A stretch of 64,000 bases of DNA from Streptococcus shenyangsis (GTDB taxonomy: Bacteria > Bacillota > Bacilli > Lactobacillales > Streptococcaceae): contig NZ_VFSH01000003.1 in assembly GCF_006385785.1 (NCBI RefSeq), positions 124,001-188,000 of the forward strand. Reading direction: 5' to 3'. Both the position numbers and the translations under genes were made by a program. Positions 32,332 through 41,988 of the stretch are shown in pieces (within the stretch, counting starts at the first letter, position 1; each line of letters starts with the position of its first letter). The notes below the pieces were generated by a model, which was given only the letters and a program-made list of their open reading frames with translations, made no database searches and was not told the origin of the DNA.

Positions 32332-32380
32332 ATTTTCACCTCTCGTGGACGCTCACTGGCGTCTTTTAACGTCTTGTGTT

Positions 32381-33304
32381 TTAGTTGGCGTTTCTACTCG
32401 CCAGTACGGATTCTAAGATTGCCATTCTAACAAAGACACCATTGGTCATTTGTTGGACAATCCGTGATTTTGGTGCTTCAACCAAGTGGTCTGCGATTTC
32501 TACATCACGGTTGACTGGAGCTGGGTGCATGAGGATTGCTGTTTCTTTCAAACGGTCATAACGTTCTTGAGTCAAGCCATGTTGGGCATGGTAGTCTTCT
32601 TTTGAAAAGACAGCTCCACTATCATGGCGTTCATGTTGCACACGGAGAAACATCATGACATCCACCTGATCAATGATTTCATCAATGGTTACAAACTGTC
32701 CATAGTCTGCAAACTCTTGACTTCTCCATTCCTCAGGTCCAGCAAAGTAAAGTTCAGCTCCCAAGCGTTTCAAAATCTGCATATTGGATTTGGCAACGCG
32801 TGAATGGTCCAAGTCACCTGCAATCGCAACCTTGAGACCCTCAAAGTGGCCAAATTCCTCATAAATAGTCATCAAATCCAGCAAGCTTTGGCTAGGGTGT
32901 TGTCCCGAACCATCTCCACCATTGATGATGGAAGTCGTAATCGTCGGACTAGCAATTAACTCTCTGTAGTAATCAACCTCTGGGTGGCGAATCACACAGA
33001 CATCCACTCCTAAAGCAGACAGAGTCAAAATGGTATCATAAAGTGTCTCCCCTTTATTAACTGAACTAGTCTTCACATCAAAGTCAAGTCGTTCCAATCC
33101 CAGTTTAATCTCTGCCACTTCAAAGGACTTATGCGTCCGTGTAGAATCCTCAAAGAAAAGATTGGAAACAATCGGGTGGTCTTCATAGGGAAGCTGGGCT
33201 CCATTTTTAAACTCAATTCCTCGCTTGATCAATTTCATCACTTGATCGACAGTGAAGTCTTCCATGGACACCACATGGTTCAATGCTTGTTGATTTTCTG
33301 ACAT
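32381..33304 (-). CDS. pyrB: Aspartate carbamoyltransferase catalytic subunit
   Basis: Condenses carbamoyl phosphate with aspartate, the first committed pyrimidine step. The protein has 307 aa, with the carbamoyl-phosphate loop [12 protein letters not shown] at about 51-62, HPSQSLLD, and the aspartate-site RVQHER. No regulatory PyrI chain is nearby, as expected for Firmicutes, where PyrR controls the operon. Lies 18 nt after pyrR. Confidence 0.97.
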   Translation of the reverse strand: MSENQQALNHVVSMEDFTVDQVMKLIKRGIEFKNGAQLPYEDHPIVSNLFFEDSTRTHKSFEVAEIKLGLERLDFDVKTSSVNKGETLYDTILTLSALGVDVCVIRHPEVDYYRELIASPTITTSIINGGDGSGQHPSQSLLDLMTIYEEFGHFEGLKVAIAGDLDHSRVAKSNMQILKRLGAELYFAGPEEWRSQEFADYGQFVTIDEIIDQVDVMMFLRVQHERHDSGAVFSKEDYHAQHGLTQERYDRLKETAILMHPAPVNRDVEIADHLVEAPKSRIVQQMTNGVFVRMAILESVLASRNAN

Positions 33305-33322
33305 GGCTACTCCTTTAGCTTT

Positions 33323-33986
<664 letters not shown>

Positions 33987-34002
33987 TATTTAGTTATCAA
34001 AT

Positions 34003-34031
34003 ACTATAGCACAAAGTAGACCTAAAATCAA
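34003..34031 (-). promoter_or_regulatory. pyrR operon promoter
   Basis: Minus strand: TTGATT, 17-nt spacer, TATAGT with TGC (extended -10), giving a transcript that begins just before the attenuator. Confidence 0.8.
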
Positions 34032-34054
34032 GCAAAAACTTTTGAGCCCCCATC

Positions 34055-34684
34055 TTATAAATTGCTAAAATCATATAACTGTGGGTACTGGTCACACTCT
34101 GGATTTTTAGGATGACAAATAGCTCTTCCAAAATAAATCATGGCCTGATGGGCAGCTAACCACTGCTCCGGTGGCAAGATATCCATGACCCGCTTTTCCA
34201 CCTCAAGAGGTGTCGCTGATTTTTTGACGATATCGTGGTGTTTGCTAATACGCTCCACATGAGTATCCACTGCAAAAGCTGGAATCCCAAACCCCACACT
34301 CATAACAACATTGGCTGTCTTGCGACCAACACCTGCCAAACTCTCCAATTCCTCACGTGTCTGAGGGACTTGACCATCAAAATCGTCTAGTAACTGCTGG
34401 GCACATTTTTTAAGGAATTTAGCCTTGTTCCGATACAGGCCCAGGCGAGAAATGTGTGAAGCAATCTCACTCTCTGTCGCTACAGACATGGCTTGTGGCG
34501 TTGGAAAGGCAGCAAAGAGACCTGGTGTGGCCTTATTTACTGCTGCGTCTGTTGTCTGAGCTGACAACATGACCGCAACCAAGAGTTCAAAATTATTGGT
34601 AAAATCAAGACTAGGCTTAGCATCTGGAAACAGAGCAATGATTTCTTCTAGCACTTTTCGTGCTCGTTTTTTTGACAAAACCAT
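34055..34684 (-). CDS. nth: Endonuclease III (Nth) with an incomplete [4Fe-4S] motif
   Basis: DNA glycosylase/AP-lyase for oxidised pyrimidines, 209 aa. The HhH motif LAGVGRKTANVV carries the catalytic Lys and FAVDTHVERIS the catalytic Asp. The C-terminal cluster loop reads C-x6-C-x2-Y-x5-F (CHPKNPECDQYPQLYDF), so two of the four cysteine ligands are gone and the cluster probably cannot form. The start shares one base with the stop of the upstream DUF177 gene, so the two are coupled. Confidence 0.93.
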   Translation of the reverse strand: MVLSKKRARKVLEEIIALFPDAKPSLDFTNNFELLVAVMLSAQTTDAAVNKATPGLFAAFPTPQAMSVATESEIASHISRLGLYRNKAKFLKKCAQQLLDDFDGQVPQTREELESLAGVGRKTANVVMSVGFGIPAFAVDTHVERISKHHDIVKKSATPLEVEKRVMDILPPEQWLAAHQAMIYFGRAICHPKNPECDQYPQLYDFSNL

Positions 34685-35226
34685 TATTCGTCCCCATCAA
34701 ATAGTCCTTGTAAGCCAGCAAAAGGACTGTTTTCTTCTTTCTTAACTGCTTGTTGAGCTTGGTATTCTTCCTCTGTCATGATTTGCCAGTCATTTCCTGA
34801 CACAAATCCTTGACCAGCTTCTTCTTCAGCTGTCAAGACCTTGATAGGGATATTAAGCAGGATATTGTCTGACACGCTCTCAGCAAGGTCAAGTTCTCCA
34901 TTTTTGATAGGCAAGACCAAATCATCATCTAGAACTTCTTGATCTAGCTGGTTAGTTGCGCCTTCCATGAAAACTTCCGTGACTGGATAAGATTCAACTA
35001 ACTCAACTGGCTCCATACTGCGACTTGAAGCAAGAACAATGGTATAAGATAGTTGATAATCTAAGAAATACATACGGTCTTCATACTGTACTTTCCCAAC
35101 TGCAAGGATATCTTTTACATCTAAAATTTCTTGATTGCGTGCACGCAGATCTGCGGCTAAGTCTAACGTTTGTTCAAAATGCAAGCCCTCAGACTGCTTA
35201 CGAATTTCTTGAATATTTAATTTCAT
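34684..35226 (-). CDS. DUF177/YceD-family protein
   Basis: Acidic protein of 180 aa of the YceD (DUF177) family, often linked to 23S rRNA or ribosomal-protein genes in other bacteria; here it is directly before nth with a 1-nt overlap. Matching features are the early NIQEIRKQSEGLHFEQTLDLA, a central YLDYQLSYTIVLASSRSMEPVELVE where zinc-binding Cys occur in some relatives, and an acidic tail LQGLFDGDE. The specific role is unknown. Confidence 0.85.
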   Translation of the reverse strand: MKLNIQEIRKQSEGLHFEQTLDLAADLRARNQEILDVKDILAVGKVQYEDRMYFLDYQLSYTIVLASSRSMEPVELVESYPVTEVFMEGATNQLDQEVLDDDLVLPIKNGELDLAESVSDNILLNIPIKVLTAEEEAGQGFVSGNDWQIMTEEEYQAQQAVKKEENSPFAGLQGLFDGDE

Positions 35227-35394
35227 ACTTCCTCCATAAAGATTTACTCTCTTGATTATACCATGAAAAGGCTACAAATCAGCCCACCAAACTTTGTAAT
35301 TAAAATTTAAATTTTTGACATATTCACTATTATGTTTTTGTTTTTCAATGCTATACTATAGACAATAATACATCAGAGCAAGGAGGATGCTCAC

Positions 35395-35460
35395 ATGGAA
35401 GATAAAGAACTCATTACTAATGCTTACCACTCGTATTTTAGAGGTATTTTAGAGATTTGA
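35395..35460 (+). CDS. Possible 21-aa small ORF
   Basis: ATG with a perfect AGGAGG 8 nt upstream and TGCTATACT (extended -10) about 40 nt upstream. Encodes MEDKELITNAYHSYFRGILEI and stops. It could be a real small protein, a leader, or the surviving start of a lost gene; I recognise no homologue. Confidence 0.4.
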   Translation: MEDKELITNAYHSYFRGILEI

Positions 35461-35475
35461 ATTTCCAGTTTTCTG

Positions 35476-35504
35476 TTGACAAAATATCCTGAAAGGTATA
35501 GGAT
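35476..35504 (+). promoter_or_regulatory. Leader promoter upstream of the ABC-F gene
   Basis: TTGACA, 17-nt spacer, TAGGAT. About 25 nt further lies GGAGGT followed by the mini-ORF ATG AAC AAC TAA (35536-35547), then a hairpin AAATAAAG/CTTTATTT. Confidence 0.6.
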
Positions 35505-35632
35505 AGAGGTACCAATACTCGGAGGTAAGTGAGACATGAACAACTAAGTCTATCAAATAAAGAACCTTTATTTAGTAGATCTTGTTTTTGTCTCTTTTTG
35601 TGTGCTCTTTTATGCTCTTTCTTCTGGCATTT

Positions 35633-35787
35633 TATACTCAATGAAAATCAAAGATCAAACTAGGAAGCTAGCCGCAGGTTGCTCAAAGCACTGCTTTGAG
35701 GTTGTAGATAAGACTGACGAAGTCAGTTACATATATCTACGGTAAGGCGACGCTGACGTGGTTTGAAGAGATTTTCGAAGAGTATTA
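35633..35787. repeat. BOX element (A-B-C, single B)
   Basis: About 154 bp, from TATACTCAATGAAAATCAAAG through GCTCAAAGCACTGCTTTGAG and GACTGACGAAGTCAG to GATTTTCGAAGAGTATTAA. Closely matches the copy at 49702. It sits within the leader of the ABC-F gene. Confidence 0.93.
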
Positions 35788-35813
35788 ATAGAGTTTTTTG
35801 ACATAGACTTTGG

Positions 35814-35840
35814 GCTCTACTAGGTAAAGTAGAGCTTTTT
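35814..35840 (+). terminator. Terminator-like hairpin just before the ABC-F gene
   Basis: GCTCTAC / GTAGAGC stem with an 8-nt loop and TTTTT, only 36 nt before the ATG. Located between the leader promoter and the gene, it could act as an attenuator. Confidence 0.7.
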
Positions 35841-35876
35841 GTTATGCACTATCAACATTCTAGAAAGGGCAATCAT

Positions 35877-37403
35877 ATGATAAAAATCAATCACCTGACC
35901 ATCACACAAAACAAAGATTTACGAGACCTTGTCTCTGATCTCAGCATGACCATCCAAGACGGAGAGAAGGTCGCTATTATTGGCGAAGAAGGAAATGGCA
36001 AATCAACCTTGCTTAAAACTTTAATGGGGGAATATTTGTCTGATTTCACTATCAAGGGAGACATCCAGTCTGACTATCAGTCACTAGCCTATATTCCTCA
36101 AAAACTTCCCGAGGAGCTGAAAAAGAAAAGTCTACACGACTACTTCTTTTTAGATTCTATTGATTTAGACTACAGTATCCTCTATCGTTTGGCTGAGAAA
36201 TTGCATTTTGATAGCGATCGTTTCGCTAGCGACCAAAATATTGGCAGTCTATCAGGGGGCGAAGCTTTGAAAATTCAGCTCATCCATGAGTTAGCCAAAC
36301 CCTTTGAGATTCTCTTTTTAGATGAACCTTCAAATGACCTGGACCTTGAAACAGTTGATTGGCTAAAAGGTCAGATTCGAAAGATTCGGCAAACCGTTAT
36401 TTTCATCTCCCATGATGAAGACTTTCTTTCTGAAACGGCAGATACTATTGTCCACTTGCGACTGGTCAAGCACCGAAAAGAAGCTGAAACTCTAGTAGAG
36501 CATTTAGACTATGAGAACTATAGTGAGCAGAGACAGGCTAATTTTGTCAGACAAAGTCAGCAAGCTGCTAACGACCAGAGAGCCTATGACAAAACCATGG
36601 AAAAGCATCGCCGAGTCAAACAAAACGTAGAAACTGCTCTTCGAGCTACCAAAGACAGTACTGCTGGGCGACTATTGGCTAAAAAAATGAAAAATGTTCT
36701 CTCTCAAGAAAAACGCTTTGAAAATATAGCTCAGTCCATGACCCAAAAACCACTTGAAGAGGAAGAAATCAGACTTTTCTTCTCAGACATTCAACCATTA
36801 CCGGCATCTAAAGTCTTAATCCAACTGGAAAAAGAAAATTTGTCCATTGACGACCGAGTTTTAGCTCAAGAACTACAACTAACTGTCCGTGGGCAAGAAA
36901 AAATCGGTATCATCGGCCCAAATGGTATTGGGAAATCAACTCTGTTAGCCAAATTACAGCAACTTCTTAATGATAAAAGAGAGATTTCGCTTGGTTATAT
37001 GCCACAAGATTACCACCAAAAACTGCAATTAGATTTATCACCAATAGCCTATCTCAGCAAAACTGGGGAAAAAGAGGAACTGCAGAAAATCCAATCTCAC
37101 TTAGCCAGTCTCAATTTCAGTTATCCAGAAATGCAGCATCAAATTCGCTCCTTATCTGGCGGGCAACAGGGAAAACTCCTGCTTTTGGACTTAGTCTTGC
37201 GCAAACCAAACTTTCTCCTTCTGGATGAGCCAACACGAAACTTTTCTCCAACTTCTCAACCCCAAATCAGAAAACTCTTTGCAACCTATCCAGGCGGTAT
37301 CATCACTGTTTCTCATGACCGTCGTTTCTTAAAAGAGGTCTGTACGAGTATCTATCGTTTGACAGAAAATGGTTTGGAAGTCGTTGATTTAGAAGATTTA
37401 TAA
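35877..37403 (+). CDS. ABC-F family ATPase (ribosome protection/translation factor type)
   Basis: Soluble protein of 508 aa with two ABC domains and no membrane part. ABC1: GEEGNGKSTLL, LSGGEALKIQL, ILFLDEPSNDLDL. Linker with charged helices (about 230-275). ABC2: GPNGIGKSTLL, LSGGQQGKLLL, FLLLDEPTRNFSP. ABC-F proteins bind the ribosomal E site; several give resistance to macrolides, lincosamides or pleuromutilins. The second Walker B reads TRNFSP instead of TNHLD, a variant seen in some resistance-type members. I chose the ATG at 35877 (AGAAAGGG upstream) over 35844, which has no ribosome site. Whether it confers resistance cannot be told. Confidence 0.9.
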   Translation: MIKINHLTITQNKDLRDLVSDLSMTIQDGEKVAIIGEEGNGKSTLLKTLMGEYLSDFTIKGDIQSDYQSLAYIPQKLPEELKKKSLHDYFFLDSIDLDYSILYRLAEKLHFDSDRFASDQNIGSLSGGEALKIQLIHELAKPFEILFLDEPSNDLDLETVDWLKGQIRKIRQTVIFISHDEDFLSETADTIVHLRLVKHRKEAETLVEHLDYENYSEQRQANFVRQSQQAANDQRAYDKTMEKHRRVKQNVETALRATKDSTAGRLLAKKMKNVLSQEKRFENIAQSMTQKPLEEEEIRLFFSDIQPLPASKVLIQLEKENLSIDDRVLAQELQLTVRGQEKIGIIGPNGIGKSTLLAKLQQLLNDKREISLGYMPQDYHQKLQLDLSPIAYLSKTGEKEELQKIQSHLASLNFSYPEMQHQIRSLSGGQQGKLLLLDLVLRKPNFLLLDEPTRNFSPTSQPQIRKLFATYPGGIITVSHDRRFLKEVCTSIYRLTENGLEVVDLEDL

Positions 37404-37421
37404 ATTTGCAACATAGCATAT

Positions 37422-37547
37422 AGGCTGAGCAAAAACGCAATTTCAGGATAAAAGAGAGTAAATCTTCCCATAATAAAACGCATAATATCAAGTTTTTTTG
37501 TACTGATATTATGCGTTTTGTAATTTTAAAGACTTTTTGCCCAGCCT
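37422..37547. repeat. Nested inverted repeat, with inner bidirectional terminator
   Basis: Outer arms AGGCTGAGCAAAAA (37422) and TTTTTGCCCAGCCT (37534) pair with one mismatch. They enclose a perfect 16-bp stem AAAACGCATAATATCA / TGATATTATGCGTTTT (37476-37519). It can end the ABC-F transcript; the two-level palindrome resembles a small mobile repeat (MITE/SPRITE type, not verified). Confidence 0.7.
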
Positions 37548-37742
37548 CTCTTCTAATCTACACTTCAAGATTGTAGACAAAAATAAATTGATAGTTCTGT
37601 AGATCTACTTTTATAAAAACTTAATGCATATAGATAAATCGAAGATAATGTTCTTGTTTAGGACTATTTATAAATTTTATCAACTAAATAGACTCTTCAT
37701 CAAGATTAGATACTAGTATTCTAAAATAGACATTTTCTTTTT
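37548..37742. other. AT-rich gap before RUP
   Basis: No ORF or clear signal seen. Confidence 0.4.
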
Positions 37743-37849
37743 TATAGTAGATTGAATTTGAACTAGTCCACCGAGGTATCTAAAACATTGTTAGAAATTG
37801 GTTTGAATTCCCTAATCAATTTGTTCAGTTTTTATTTCATTTTACTATA
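37743..37849. repeat. RUP element (107 bp)
   Basis: Same 107-bp length and ends as the copy at 18668 (TATAGTAGATTGAA at the left, TTTACTATA at the right); it lies just downstream of the bacteriocin immunity cluster. Confidence 0.85.
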
Positions 37850-37873
37850 TCAAGATATGTAAAAGAAACCTAA

Positions 37874-38374
37874 TCACTTACCTTTTTCTTTAAAAGATTC
37901 ATATATTTTTTTATATAAGTCTTTTATATCTTTTTTCTGAGAATTCAACTCTTCTTTACCATAGTCAAAATTTGCTACTACAAATCCCTCGTCAGCATCA
38001 GAAAAAGTAAAAAACTCTATTTCAATTAGTTTATTATGCTTAGAGTCCTCTATAGTGTCTCCTAAATCATTATTGAATTTCTTCACTTCTTCTTCACGAA
38101 CTCCGAACCCCGTAGCAGCTCCATTTGCAATAATGTTTGAAAATACTTCTTCTGAAGACGCTACTTCTTTCACAGTTATGAAGTATGTAGCTTCTTCCGT
38201 TTCTACTTGTTTCACTTTATTCCATTTTTCTGTATCACTAGAAGAAACCGTAAAAACGGTTAACTCCACCGTTGGTTTATTAGTATTTTCTTTTTTGATC
38301 ATTTGTTTTCCAAAGAAGAAAATAGCAAGTAGCCCAGCTACAAAGATCAAAGCGATATAAATTATCTTTTTCAT
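37874..38374 (-). CDS. Membrane-anchored hypothetical protein in bacteriocin cluster
   Basis: Protein of 166 aa: one N-terminal membrane helix (about 4-22, no lipobox Cys), then an outside domain with no family I recognise. Its start overlaps the ABC ATPase stop by 4 nt (ATGA), so it is the last gene of the lactococcin-972-like cluster and may help immunity or export. No catalytic motif is visible. Confidence 0.75.
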   Translation of the reverse strand: MKKIIYIALIFVAGLLAIFFFGKQMIKKENTNKPTVELTVFTVSSSDTEKWNKVKQVETEEATYFITVKEVASSEEVFSNIIANGAATGFGVREEEVKKFNNDLGDTIEDSKHNKLIEIEFFTFSDADEGFVVANFDYGKEELNSQKKDIKDLYKKIYESFKEKGK

Positions 38375-38994
38375 ACATTATCCCCTATATCTTTCATATC
38401 AATGATCACATCAACTTTTTTATAGACAGCTGGATCGTGAGTCGCTATAATAACATATTTGTCTTCATCTCTTTCATTTAATAATAAACGAATGATTTCT
38501 TTTCCAATCTCACCATCTAAAGCTCCTGTGGGTTCATCTGCTAAAATAATTTTACGTGGTTTCATTAACATTCTGGCAATAGCTACACGTTGAGCCTGCC
38601 CTCCAGACAATTCATATATTTTTTGATGTAAATAGTCGCTCGACAGCCCTACTTTTTCAAGTACATCAGTTATTGTTTTTTTGTCTTTAGTGATAAGGCT
38701 CAGATTATCATATACTGTTTTGTTATCTATTAAAGAATAATTCTGAAATACATATCCAACAGTATTTTTAAAAAAAATTCTTTCTTTTATCTTCCAAATA
38801 TCTTGTTTATCAACTAAAACATTCCCACTGTCAATTTTTTCTAATCTTCCTATAATATTAAGAAGGGTGCTTTTACCGGAGCCAGAACCTCCAATCAATG
38901 CATAGCTTTTTCCAGATTCAAATATTAAATTTAAGTCTGTAAAGATCTTCTTTGAGCCGAAACTCTTTGAAACGTTCAAAAGGTCAATTGTCAT
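38371..38994 (-). CDS. ABC transporter ATP-binding protein, bacteriocin immunity/export
   Basis: ATPase of 207 aa. Walker A GGSGSGKSTLL at about 35-45, signature LSGGQAQRVAIARMLM, Walker B IILADEPTGALD, and switch His in IIATHDP: the MacB/LolD-like type. Overlaps the upstream permease gene by 4 nt and the downstream gene by 4 nt. Partner of the DUF1430 permease. Confidence 0.93.
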   Translation of the reverse strand: MTIDLLNVSKSFGSKKIFTDLNLIFESGKSYALIGGSGSGKSTLLNIIGRLEKIDSGNVLVDKQDIWKIKERIFFKNTVGYVFQNYSLIDNKTVYDNLSLITKDKKTITDVLEKVGLSSDYLHQKIYELSGGQAQRVAIARMLMKPRKIILADEPTGALDGEIGKEIIRLLLNERDEDKYVIIATHDPAVYKKVDVIIDMKDIGDNV

Positions 38995-40973
38995 GATTCA
39001 TCTCCTTTTAAAATTTTAGTGTAGCTTTCAGATAATTTCCTAAAACTCATTATGATTGACAGCATCAAAACTAGTATAGAAGCAAGACCAATATATAGCA
39101 GCTCTATTTGCCCTGTCATAAGAAATGTAAATAGGATAACCATTGTAATAATCATCATAAAGTACTTGAGACTTGAAATTGCTATATATGTTTTTGACAG
39201 ACCCAAAATAATTTTTTTCACATATTCATTTTGTTTTAGGGCAATATAAAGTTGGACATATTGATAAATGAGTATAAAGACAATACTGTAAATTATCTTT
39301 TGTAAGATTTGTGAAAGTAAAATTTGGTGCTCTAAGGATTGAATCTTTAATTTCACAATTTGGTAAACATCTACTGGATTCATTGAGAAATTCAACGGGA
39401 CAGTCATCTCATTTATTTTTTTTACCGCTTCAGGACTAAAAAGAGATTTATATAGTATGTTACTAGCCAAAGAAAACTTATTATTTTCCATCATTTTGTC
39501 CGTATCTAACACAACAACTATATTATCTTTGCTATCTGCTACATTTGCCAGCGGTAAAATATCTTTCATTTTAAGATTATTATCAGCATCCTCATTAAAA
39601 TAAAAAATTTTTTCCCCATCAGGAATTATTTGAACTGCAAGCTGTTCTCTTGTATAGTCTGTTCCAATAAATTGTTCTGCTACAACTGTATTCTCAATAG
39701 ATTTCTGGTTTTCTTTCCATTTCTCAGGAATATAGATGGTTGCTATCTTATTATCTAAAAGATGATAGTTTGTTCCATTCACTTTATTTTGTAGGTTAGC
39801 ACCTGTTTGATTAATATAAATCAACTCTTTATTTATTTCTGGATTCGTTATCCCGTCATTTTCTAATTGTTTAGAAAAATTTTCTATAACATGTGAAGTT
39901 TTCATGAAATCTGGAACATAGGCCGAAGATCGTTCTATATATAAAAAATCTAAGTTTTTTAAGGCAGCAACTATCTGTAGATACTTACCATCTGAATCAC
40001 TAACTTCTCCATTTTTAGCAGAGTTACTTTCAATTCCAAGGAATTCAATCCTTCTCCAGTCTTTTACTGTGTCCCATGGTACTAAATTCTGTATCTGGAT
40101 GTTGATACTGGATTGACTACTCTTTGTTTCTTGTAAAAAAATTCCTGATACAACGATAATAATCGAAATAATGGCAAGCCATACGACAAAAATAAGCTTG
40201 TTTTTTGCCTTGTTTTTGATAATTTCAATGGGCTTTTCAATCTGAATTGTCAACCAAAATAAAACAAAGGTGATGAGATCAACGATTTGAAATAATATAA
40301 AATTCGTTAAAAGCAGAGAGAAAAATAACTTAGAACTATAAGTGAAGAGACCATTCCCCAAAAAAGAACTGTAAGAAATCATCAATAAAGCCATCATAAT
40401 CAGTTCAAAAATAAGAGAAATGCCATACTCTCTTCTTAGATCGTATACAGGCAATCCCAAAGAACGTCGTATCACTCCTTCTTTAATCTGCTTCGTTCTA
40501 ACAACAAATAACACAACTAATAAGGTTAAGTAAATTGACCCCATTAACAGTATTCTTAAAGTTCCAGTAAATTGTAAGATTCCTCCTATATACCAAGGAT
40601 AAGCCATATAGACTGTTTGTAGTCCAGTCATCGTAAGTGGTTTCAAACTGTCTATATTTATTTTTCCAAGGGTGTAATACATCCCTATTATTGGTGCTGA
40701 CTTTAATTGTTCATTATTTACATCATCGACATTTACATACTTCAACTGACCAGAACTCTGAACCACCGGCTTGTAAATGGTAACATTTTCCGTTTTTGAT
40801 AGGTCACGAATCATTTCGTAAATTTCGTTATTAGAAAGATTACTTTTTCCTTGGATAGAAAAAGCACCATCAATTGGTAAAGGTATGGGAGTTTCGGTAT
40901 CGCTGATAGTGATCAGACCAATTGCAGCAATCAAACAAAAGAAGAATCCAATGATACATAATTTTAATTTCAT
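38991..40973 (-). CDS. Bacteriocin-associated integral membrane protein (DUF1430/TIGR01654-like)
   Basis: Protein of 660 aa; N-terminal helix, a first membrane block (about 145-280), a long extracellular region (about 285-510), and a C-terminal FtsX-like membrane block (about 545-650). This layout and the partner ATPase match the putative immunity transporters found with lactococcin-972 bacteriocins. I use the ATG at 40973, which has GGGGAAG at a good distance; an in-frame GTG lies two codons upstream. Confidence 0.85.
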   Translation of the reverse strand: MKLKLCIIGFFFCLIAAIGLITISDTETPIPLPIDGAFSIQGKSNLSNNEIYEMIRDLSKTENVTIYKPVVQSSGQLKYVNVDDVNNEQLKSAPIIGMYYTLGKINIDSLKPLTMTGLQTVYMAYPWYIGGILQFTGTLRILLMGSIYLTLLVVLFVVRTKQIKEGVIRRSLGLPVYDLRREYGISLIFELIMMALLMISYSSFLGNGLFTYSSKLFFSLLLTNFILFQIVDLITFVLFWLTIQIEKPIEIIKNKAKNKLIFVVWLAIISIIIVVSGIFLQETKSSQSSINIQIQNLVPWDTVKDWRRIEFLGIESNSAKNGEVSDSDGKYLQIVAALKNLDFLYIERSSAYVPDFMKTSHVIENFSKQLENDGITNPEINKELIYINQTGANLQNKVNGTNYHLLDNKIATIYIPEKWKENQKSIENTVVAEQFIGTDYTREQLAVQIIPDGEKIFYFNEDADNNLKMKDILPLANVADSKDNIVVVLDTDKMMENNKFSLASNILYKSLFSPEAVKKINEMTVPLNFSMNPVDVYQIVKLKIQSLEHQILLSQILQKIIYSIVFILIYQYVQLYIALKQNEYVKKIILGLSKTYIAISSLKYFMMIITMVILFTFLMTGQIELLYIGLASILVLMLSIIMSFRKLSESYTKILKGDES

Positions 40974-41068
40974 AAGCACTTCCCCTATCCTTTCATTGGG
41001 ACTATTGTTTTCATAAATTATTTTTAAAATCTATAATAATCTCAATATGCATTTAAGCGAAAATTGTT

Positions 41069-41323
41069 TCAAGATTTTTTCTTGAAATGTCTATCTATAA
41101 TCTTTTTTATCGCGAACTTTAACGTTCCCCAAATATTCGTTACTGAAGACTCTGAACTAATATTATTTGAAGAACTAACAAAGTAATTCGAATAACCATA
41201 GCTATCACTTACACCATACTTCCATAAATCAATAATCAGATATAGAACTGGGATTGCTGTAGTTGCACTACCAACACTAGCTGTAATAGCAAAGCTAAAA
41301 CTTAAACAACTTGTAGCAAGCAA
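41069..41323 (-). CDS. Lactococcin-972-family bacteriocin (start uncertain)
   Basis: The mature part carries the family hallmark WKYGVSDSYGYSNYFVSSSN, and the ending is basic (RHFKKKS). Preceded by the ABC immunity genes downstream, this is a lactococcin-972-like bacteriocin, which in Lactococcus binds lipid II (family knowledge). The given start is TTG. The real secretion signal seems longer: the frame upstream reads KKFTKKKFILLATSCLSFSFA, and AAGGAG lies at a correct distance, but there the codons are GTA AAA TAC and no ATG/GTG/TTG exists. Either TTG is used, with a short signal, or the start codon has been lost. Confidence 0.72.
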   Translation of the reverse strand: MLATSCLSFSFAITASVGSATTAIPVLYLIIDLWKYGVSDSYGYSNYFVSSSNNISSESSVTNIWGTLKFAIKKIIDRHFKKKS

Positions 41324-41428
41324 AATGAACTTCTTCTTAGTAAATTTTTTGTATTTTACTTCTCCTTGAATTATAATATTTGAAAAAACTCAGTAATAAT
41401 TCTCTATTCTAAAATCGAACACATTTAT

Positions 41429-41444
41429 TTGTAAGTGTTTACAA
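41429..41444. promoter_or_regulatory. Palindrome upstream of the bacteriocin gene (cre-like)
   Basis: Perfect 16-bp dyad TTGTAAGTGTTTACAA. Its core TGTAAACACTTACA differs from the CcpA cre consensus at the central CG. It could bind CcpA or another dimeric regulator. Confidence 0.35.
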
Positions 41445-41704
41445 CATTAATTTAATACTAATATTTTAGTTTGTCAAGTATCTTTAGTATATTTTTTTAG
41501 GAAAATAGGGGAGATATCTGTAAAATAAGAATTTGGAAAATAAACTCATGTCAATCTACGTTCTTCAGTAAATGAGCATAGTCATAGTACAATCCAAAAA
41601 TGAACGTTCAACCCTAATTACTTCTAGGTTAGAATTTTTAATCCCTCTTTCTAACTACATGCTTCTTGGATATTTCTGGACTTCCAAACTAGAGTCAGGT
41701 CTAA

Positions 41705-41806
41705 TATAATAGTTTGAATTTAAAACAGTACAACATGACTTCTAAAACATGAAATTAATTTGAATTTCCCAATCTATTTGTTCGCATCTTATTTCAATCT
41801 GTTATA
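41705..41806. repeat. Diverged RUP-like element
   Basis: About 102 bp from TATAATAGTTTGAA to CAATCTGTTATA. It shares the RUP interior pattern but has changes in the termini. With the terminator at 41865 it accounts for most of the gap 41372-41988; the rest shows nothing. Confidence 0.65.
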
Positions 41807-41864
41807 AATTCCCTCAACTTACTAGTTTTCATTAGGATGGGAAAAAACTACTTCTAACTATCAA

Positions 41865-41900
41865 AAAACGAGCACCTCCTCAGTTGGAAATGCTCGTTTT
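41865..41900. terminator. Terminator near the end of the pht gene
   Basis: AAAACGAGCA / TGCTCGTTTT, 10-bp stem, T-runs on both strands. Confidence 0.75.
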
Positions 41901-41988
41901 CTTATGTTGCCATGGTTTATAATTACAATGAGAAATGGGAAACAGCCTTGAATGGCAAAATCTACTAGATCTCCGACTACCAACTTTT

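Noticed and set aside
35438..35641. Minus-strand 67-aa ORF in the ABC-F leader
   Set aside because: Lys/Leu-rich, no ribosome site, overlaps leader hairpins and the start of a BOX.
35798..35826. TTGACA-17-TAGGTA promoter just before the ABC-F gene
   Set aside because: The -10 matches only 2 of 6 positions and overlaps the terminator hairpin; kept only as an alternative explanation.
35844..35876. Longer ABC-F start (MHYQHSRKGNH...)
   Set aside because: No ribosome site; ATG at 35877 has one and begins like the family.
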